A DNA stretch of 64,000 bases, from assembly GCF_003605755.1 (NCBI RefSeq), contig NZ_RAHJ01000014.1, positions 1-64,000 on the forward strand, given 5' to 3'. A program made the translations under genes and the position numbers. Under the pieces are notes generated by a model. That model did not search any database, was not told the DNA's origin, and saw nothing but the letters and a program-made list of their open reading frames with translations. Position 1 is the stretch's first letter, and each line of letters starts with the position of its first letter. This document shows, in pieces, positions 62,969-64,000 of this stretch. This stretch comes from Tsuneonella suprasediminis (lineage in GTDB: Bacteria; Pseudomonadota; Alphaproteobacteria; Sphingomonadales; Sphingomonadaceae).

Positions 62969-64000
62969 CTATTCCGCGCTGGCGCTGTCCTGCGTCGGAT
63001 CGATATCGGGATAACGGTCCATCAGCGCGCTGGCGATGCCATTGGTCCAGCCGAAGCCATCCTGTAGCGGGTATTCGCCGCCACCGCCGGGCTTGCGTTC
63101 TTCGACATCGTATTTTTCCAGCATCTTGCCGGTTTCGGCATATGTCCGCGCAACGGTATGCAGCCAGCGGTCGGCAATCGTGCGGGCCAGTGCGCCGTGG
63201 CCATATCGATCCAGCCCATCCACCGCGATCCATTGCAACGGTGCCCAGCCATTGGGCGTATCCCATTGCTGACCCGAACGGATACGCGTGGTCCGCAACC
63301 CGCCTTGCGCCAGCAATTCGGCCTCTGTCGTCGCCGCCACATCGTCGGCCTGCTCCTGCCCCGCCATACCAACGAACAGCGGGTAGAGCGTCGCGGCGGA
63401 AAGCGTCGCGGTCACTTTGCCGGCGGCGGCATTCCAGTCGGCATAGCGCTTTTCATCCGGCACCCACAGGTAGGTATCGACTGCCACCCGTCGGCGGATC
63501 GCCTGTTTGCGGTATTTGCGCGAACAGGCCTTGTCTCCCGCTTCCCGGCATTGGTCCGCGATACGAATTTCCATCGCGTAGAGCAGAGCGTTGAGATCGA
63601 CCGGCACGATATCGGTGGTGTGCACCGTCGCCAGCGTGCGCCCGTCGGCAAACCAGCGCGAACTGAAATCCCACCCGCTTTCCGCAGCGGCGCGCAAATC
63701 GCGATAGACTTGCGGCGCAGGCCGACCGGGGATTTCCGCCGCGGTCGCGCGGTCTTCGGCATAGGATTCGTCACGCGGGGTGTCGCGACCGTCCCAATAT
63801 CGGTTGAGCATAGTGCCATCGGGCATCGCCACCACCCGTTCGCACGGCTTGCCCCGGGTCGCGCATCTTGCGCCCGCCATCCAGAAATCGTGTTCGGTTT
63901 TCAGCGCCGCCAGCCGCCGCGCCTTAACCGTGGCATCATCGGTCTGTTGCAGGTCGAGCATCAGGCCATAGAACGGCGGCTGCGACCGGCTGACATAATA
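62969..64000 (-). CDS. trehalase (GH37), N-terminal part beyond window
   Basis: The frame is open to the right window edge (YYVSRSQPPFYGLMLDLQQ near the edge), so the protein continues. The visible 343 residues are the C-terminal part of a GH37 trehalase: ESGWDFSSRWFADGRTLATV holds a catalytic Asp, and QWDTPNGWAPLQWIAVDGL is family signature 2. It splits trehalose into two glucose units, probably in the periplasm. Convergent with the TonB receptor. Confidence 0.93.
   Translation of the reverse strand, partial: YYVSRSQPPFYGLMLDLQQTDDATVKARRLAALKTEHDFWMAGARCATRGKPCERVVAMPDGTMLNRYWDGRDTPRDESYAEDRATAAEIPGRPAPQVYRDLRAAAESGWDFSSRWFADGRTLATVHTTDIVPVDLNALLYAMEIRIADQCREAGDKACSRKYRKQAIRRRVAVDTYLWVPDEKRYADWNAAAGKVTATLSAATLYPLFVGMAGQEQADDVAATTEAELLAQGGLRTTRIRSGQQWDTPNGWAPLQWIAVDGLDRYGHGALARTIADRWLHTVARTYAETGKMLEKYDVEERKPGGGGEYPLQDGFGWTNGIASALMDRYPDIDPTQDSASAE

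Overview
The window reads as a GC-rich chromosome segment from an alphaproteobacterium of the order Sphingomonadales (Erythrobacteraceae or Sphingomonadaceae). Pointers are the carotenoid hydroxylase CrtZ, the Usg and DUF6961 families, the ATPase zeta inhibitor, the FixLJ-type pair, and SOS boxes of the alphaproteobacterial form GTTC-N7-GTTC. This placement is inferred from protein families, not from a marker gene.

The window has two parts. Positions 1 to about 48.77 kb look like an accessory region, probably a genomic island. It ends at the 3' end of a tRNA-Leu(CAG) gene (48773-48859), with a P4-type tyrosine integrase next to it and an AlpA-like regulator further in. The other end of the island is not visible. 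Positions 48.9-64 kb look like ordinary core chromosome.

Accessory region, left to right. (1) 1-4.5 kb: a partial ABC-2 permease, a DJ-1/PfpI protein, a decayed glycoside hydrolase and an IS3-family element. (2) 4.6-12.6 kb: a stress and proteostasis block with dodecin, YegP, DUF3597 and DUF937 proteins, an HtrA protease, two Hsp20 chaperones, a DUF465 protein, a second-type groESL, and Usg. RpoH-like promoters stand before hsp20 and groES. (3) 13.2-17.8 kb: alternative oxidase, a stand-alone receiver, a DUF1971 protein, group III truncated haemoglobin and a membrane protein in one operon, divergent from a FixL/FixJ pair whose PAS domain keeps the haem histidine. (4) 18-26.3 kb: an RND tripartite efflux operon divergent from a PepSY protein and an OmpR-type two-component system. 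(5) 26.6-36.2 kb: a copper block with a CsoR-led operon (DUF2231, a Met/His lipoprotein, DUF411, Cu-ATPase, K+ channel, DUF305) divergent from copAB. Two CsoR-type palindromes lie between them. (6) 36.3-40.8 kb: a sulfite module with SorAB, a TDT exporter, a LysR regulator and a DsbA-like lipoprotein. (7) 40.9-44.6 kb: a uracil-DNA-glycosylase-like protein and a DUF305/beta-propeller/lipoprotein cassette. (8) 44.8-48.6 kb: AlpA, an HTH protein, a lytic transglycosylase, an anchored nuclease and the integrase, with two perfect SOS boxes. Three diverged copies of one non-coding repeat sit at the borders of blocks 2/3, 3/4 and 4/5, which suggests assembly from modules.

Core region: an NDUFA9-like dehydrogenase, the NfeD/SPFH pair, a small GIY-YIG nuclease gene placed between two inverted pairs of REP-like palindromes, crtZ, a thioesterase, leuC, a deoxyinosine glycosylase that seems to start at CTG in overlap with the leuC stop, leuD, a quinone oxidoreductase, the ATPase zeta subunit, BolA, monothiol glutaredoxin, a NUDIX hydrolase, a TonB-dependent receptor and a convergent trehalase cut by the window end.

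The most interesting points are the GIY-YIG gene with its REPIN-like doublets, the alternative oxidase tied to a haem-PAS FixLJ pair, the paired SOS boxes in the island's phage-like end, the shared repeat at module borders, and the CTG start.
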